Shown here piece after piece: positions 61,601 through 64,000 of a stretch of 64,000 nucleotides of DNA. The stretch's first letter is position 1. Each line of letters starts with the position of its first letter. The position numbers and the translations under genes are program-made. The notes under the pieces were generated by a model, which was not told the origin of the DNA, ran no database searches, and was given only the letters and a program-made list of their open reading frames with translations. The DNA comes from Nitzschia sp. pyKryTriq1 (taxonomy: Eukaryota; Bacillariophyta; Bacillariophyceae; Bacillariales; Bacillariaceae): positions 3,148,629-3,212,628 of the forward strand of contig OY101119.1 of assembly GCA_956465555.1 (NCBI GenBank). The letters run 5' to 3'.

Positions 61601-62261
61601 TATATGTCCCACAGCGGTCGACAAGATCATGGGCGAGAACGCCGACACGGCAGTGGCAGAAGAACAACAGCAAGAGGCCGATGCTGCTCAGTCTTCTCAT
61701 GATGCTGGTAGCAATATTAAAGCCTTGCAACAACAATTCGAGGAGGAATGTTGTAGCATCACCTCTGTGGACCCGTTGCCCGAAACACTTTCAGTTCTGT
61801 TTGTGGATGACGACTCGGTCCTCCGAAAACTATTTTCACGAGCACTCCGAAGGATACGCCCAGCTTGGAATATCCGAGAGGCCGCCAATGGAGAAACAGC
61901 TCTCCAACTGGTCGAAAGTGGAGAGTGCTCATTTGATTTGATTTTTATGGACATGTACATGGCCAGTGTCGAAAAGCAGCTACTTGGAACCGAGGCAGTA
62001 TCCGCTTTGAGACTACAAGGAGTGACTAGTCGAATCTGTGGCTTGTCGGCCAATGATATTGAACAAGAGTTTTTCGATGCCGGTGCCGACTCGTTCATGT
62101 TCAAACCATTTCCATGCGACGAAAAGTCCATGACCAAGGCCCTTTGGAAGATTCTCTACGAAGATGATTCGCGGTCAGGTTTCCGCGTGGCGGCAAACAA
62201 CAACAGCAATAGCAACAACACTAAAAGTTCCGCCGATGCGGCTGTGGGGCGAGAACGATAA
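58611..62261 (+). CDS. Hybrid histidine kinase: CHASE sensor, HisKA, HATPase, receiver
   Basis: Membrane two-component sensor. Exons 58611-60585, 60721-61259 and 61470-62261 (GTACGA/CATAG, GTAAGT/TATAG) join in frame to 1101 residues. The first 205 residues are Ser- and Asp-rich. Membrane segment 1 (about 211-236: LTTLIMVLGMATTAAFAGVG) and segment 2 (about 587-608: LFVALGAMIILLSSIVLVFW) flank a CHASE domain with FRGFNSLNNSS and a YMEP-containing stretch. The HisKA box is DFIAHEVRNPVAAAM (H653). HATPase motifs include HVDCLRLKQVLLNLGRNSSK, DDSGCGIP and GIGLFLCKSLVELMGG. The receiver has LSVLFVDDDSVL, the phospho-acceptor in LIFMDMYM (D999), LSAND and the conserved Lys in FMFKPF. CHASE domains bind small extracellular ligands; which one is not known. 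Both introns split catalytic motifs. Confidence 0.94.
61363..61421. repeat. (CCAG)n microsatellite in kinase intron 2
   Basis: A run of CCAGCCAGCCAG units, interrupted by CTAG and CCAACCAG, within the intron 61260-61469. The start of the same intron holds AAGTGAAGTCAAGTCAAG repeats. Confidence 0.85.
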
Positions 62262-63357
62262 TACCATACAACAACGAGGCGAGCAGGAAACGTGACGACC
62301 CGGAATGTAGTACTGTAGATACGTTGCTAGCTAGGATGCTACTACCAACAACAATCCCCTGGTTGCCGAGGATCATCTCATTCCAGTTGTAGTCCATATT
62401 CATATCTACTACTAGTACTAGTAGCTAGCTAGCAACTGATCGAGGCCGGTCTACCGGCGGCGATTCATTCTACCGGTTCTCCTACCTAGTAGTACGGGTG
62501 GGTCGATGGTGGAGTAGTAGCCTTGTTGTTTGTACTGCTTAGAATCAGTCTAGCCTACTCGACTCTTCATTCTTTGATCCACTCTAGTACGAGATCCTCA
62601 AGATTCTCCTCGTTCTCTTCGGATCCTATTCGTGCTTGGAGGCCTTCGTTGGCAGCGGAGCGAGGAAGAAGAATCATCGGTTTTGTCATCATCGTCATCG
62701 TCGACCTGGCCGCGCTGGAAACGTATCATCCGGTACCGGTACCGGATGATCATTCCAAACCGAAAAAGCAGCACCGCCACATCAACTTCACCCTGGCAGG
62801 AAGAAAGAACACCAACGGACGGAGTCGTCAGAACACTCACCATTCATTCTTTGAACAATATTCCTCATGTTCTGACAAAATATCCCCAATTACACAAGTA
62901 CCAGTACTGTACTCTCCTTGATGCTGTCTGACAAGCGAATTTCGCTTAGCAGCTACGTCTCCACTTTTTAATTCAAAGACGTCATTTACGCGTAGTTGAC
63001 AGTTGCTCTCTCTTGCATGCGAACAACATTGCCGGTACTACTAGCTGTTCGTTCTTCGCCATCATCATACTGCCAGGTAGAGTACTTGTAGTACTATTTT
63101 GGCGACTACGAGAACAGCAAACTTCGCGCTTGGTTGACATGCAATGCTGCTGGTACGCAGACGAGAAATTTAGATAGAGTATTTTACGCAGACGACTTTA
63201 TTAGACATACAATTAATCAGACTCGTTGCGCAGACGAGATTTTTAGCTGCATGCGAAATTTCGCTCCAATGCTTCGGCCATCACGGATTCCCACCATGAC
63301 GACCACCCATTACTGTTATTATCATCATCAAACTCGTACCTACCCTATTGCCATACA
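62262..63357. other. Intergenic region, changing composition
   Basis: The left part is CTAG/TAC-rich like the rest of the window. The right part (about 62930-63270) differs: it has three copies of CGCAGACGA (near 63156, 63187 and 63229), GCGAATTTCGC palindromes and repeated GCATGCGAA. No gene accepted among the short ORFs here. Confidence 0.5.
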
Positions 63358-63714
63358 ATGAAGAAGAATCATGGCGGAAAGCGCAATGGCTCAGGTCGTC
63401 CGACCAAAGCAGCAACTCACGGGACACGCCCAGCAAGGGGGCTGCAGCCCATTCATAATTTCTTCGTAGCTCCCGCCTCAAGTACAAGTAATAACACAAC
63501 AAGTATTGCTACGAACACTATGGGCAATGCACCATCTGATGAACAAGTAGAGCCTTTCACCGAGGCGGAGGAGGAGAGAGGCGAGCGGCTTGCCGGGTCT
63601 CTCTCAGAAGACGAGGATGACGGTGAAGATGAAGTGATCCAAGACTTCATGTGTCGCTTCGCCGCCGTAGAAAAATGTACCATGTCCTACGATGCAACCA
63701 CATCGCGGCGATGA
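63358..63714 (+). CDS. Short AT-hook-like ORF, possibly mobile-element related
   Basis: 118 codons. The N-terminus HGGKRNGSGRPTKAA contains a GRP core with basic flanks like an AT-hook, followed by LQPIHNFFVAPAS and an acidic region (EAEEERGERLAGSLSEDEDD). N-termini of the type 'GG.R.G.GRP.K ... I..FF' are common in transposon-encoded and DNA-binding proteins of algae. The reading frame stops at 63714, and no larger continuing frame is evident before the window ends, so this may be a first exon or a relic. Function not assigned. Confidence 0.4.
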   Translation: MKKNHGGKRNGSGRPTKAATHGTRPARGLQPIHNFFVAPASSTSNNTTSIATNTMGNAPSDEQVEPFTEAEEERGERLAGSLSEDEDDGEDEVIQDFMCRFAAVEKCTMSYDATTSRR

Positions 63715-64000
63715 GGATGATGATCATTTTCTTCGTAGAATTTCCGCGCGTGCTATCGCGTGAAAGATTTCTTTTTCGAGTGGTGCTATCGCGAGAAATG
63801 GGCGTCGCCGGCAAGAATTTCAATAGGTTATGAAGCCTACAGAATTTTTTTCCCGCGCTCACGCGCGGAAATCAAGTTGCCGTCCAGCAGCACGGAATTT
63901 TCGCCTCGCGCTTCGTTCGTGCCTTTAAGGCGTCGTACCAAAAATTCGTGCGGGGAGCTCGATTTTTTTATTCGGAGTAGTCAGCCGTGTACGACCCGGT
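63715..64000. other. Right edge: repeats and hairpin, no gene
   Basis: Holds GTGCTATCGCG twice (near 63751 and 63783) and a perfect hairpin CCGCGC-TCAC-GCGCGG at 63853-63868, followed by AT-rich and GCGCTTCG-type DNA. The composition is unlike the TAG/TAC-rich intergenic regions elsewhere. Confidence 0.5.

Overview
This window looks like nuclear DNA of a diatom, probably a raphid pennate; the exact placement is inference. The signs are short GT-AG introns that often open with GTAAGT, three heat-shock-factor (HSF) type regulators close together (HSFs are the dominant transcription factor family in diatoms), an enolase with a mitochondrial-type presequence next to other mitochondrial metabolism, Pro-Ser 'PSxxPS' repeat secreted proteins, a CHASE-domain hybrid histidine kinase, and intergenic DNA saturated with TAG/TAC/GTAC-rich simple repeats. 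No bacterial operons, rRNA, tRNA or CRISPR were seen.

Layout. 0.3-6.9 kb: enolase and a single-domain HSF, with a tandem duplication of about 2.3 kb that left a spare enolase first exon and an HSF C-terminal fragment between the intact genes. 8-12 kb: a protein with two GST-N/glutaredoxin-like domains and an ATP-grasp protein. 12.7-17.2 kb: two neighbouring paralogues, each with two HSF DNA-binding domains. 18.3-20.8 kb: a tail-to-tail pair of paralogous four-pass membrane proteins. 21.9-23.9 kb: a two-domain CrcB/FEX fluoride channel. 24.4-33.9 kb: a cyclophilin-like gene followed by three tandem secreted haem peroxidases, with decayed cyclophilin relics between them. 34.4-39.2 kb: an M50B-type membrane metalloprotease and a three-exon HIRRGD glycosyltransferase. 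40.3-45.5 kb: pyruvate dehydrogenase E1 alpha and a large secreted protein with two GH99-like domains. 46.6-48.8 kb: a small charged ORF and a six-exon gene built from repeated acidic/lysine exon modules. 49.6-57.7 kb: a membrane protein of unknown role, ELOF1 with an acidic tail, and a membrane-anchored metzincin-like protease. 58.6-62.3 kb: a CHASE hybrid histidine kinase. The right edge holds a short AT-hook-like ORF in DNA of different character.

How the genes fit together. Enolase and PDH E1 alpha fit a mitochondrial lower-glycolysis-to-acetyl-CoA route, as known in diatoms. Several products act at the surface or outside the cell (peroxidases, GH99-like protein, metzincin, glycosyltransferase in the Golgi), and the HSFs and histidine kinase are regulators, but this is a eukaryotic neighbourhood and adjacency alone does not prove shared function. 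The most unusual items are the paired double-DNA-binding-domain HSFs, the cyclophilin/peroxidase tandem array, the enolase/HSF duplication with a possible alternative first exon, and the repeated-exon gene. Exon joins were worked out by hand from reading frame and splice consensus; no alignment or transcript data were available.
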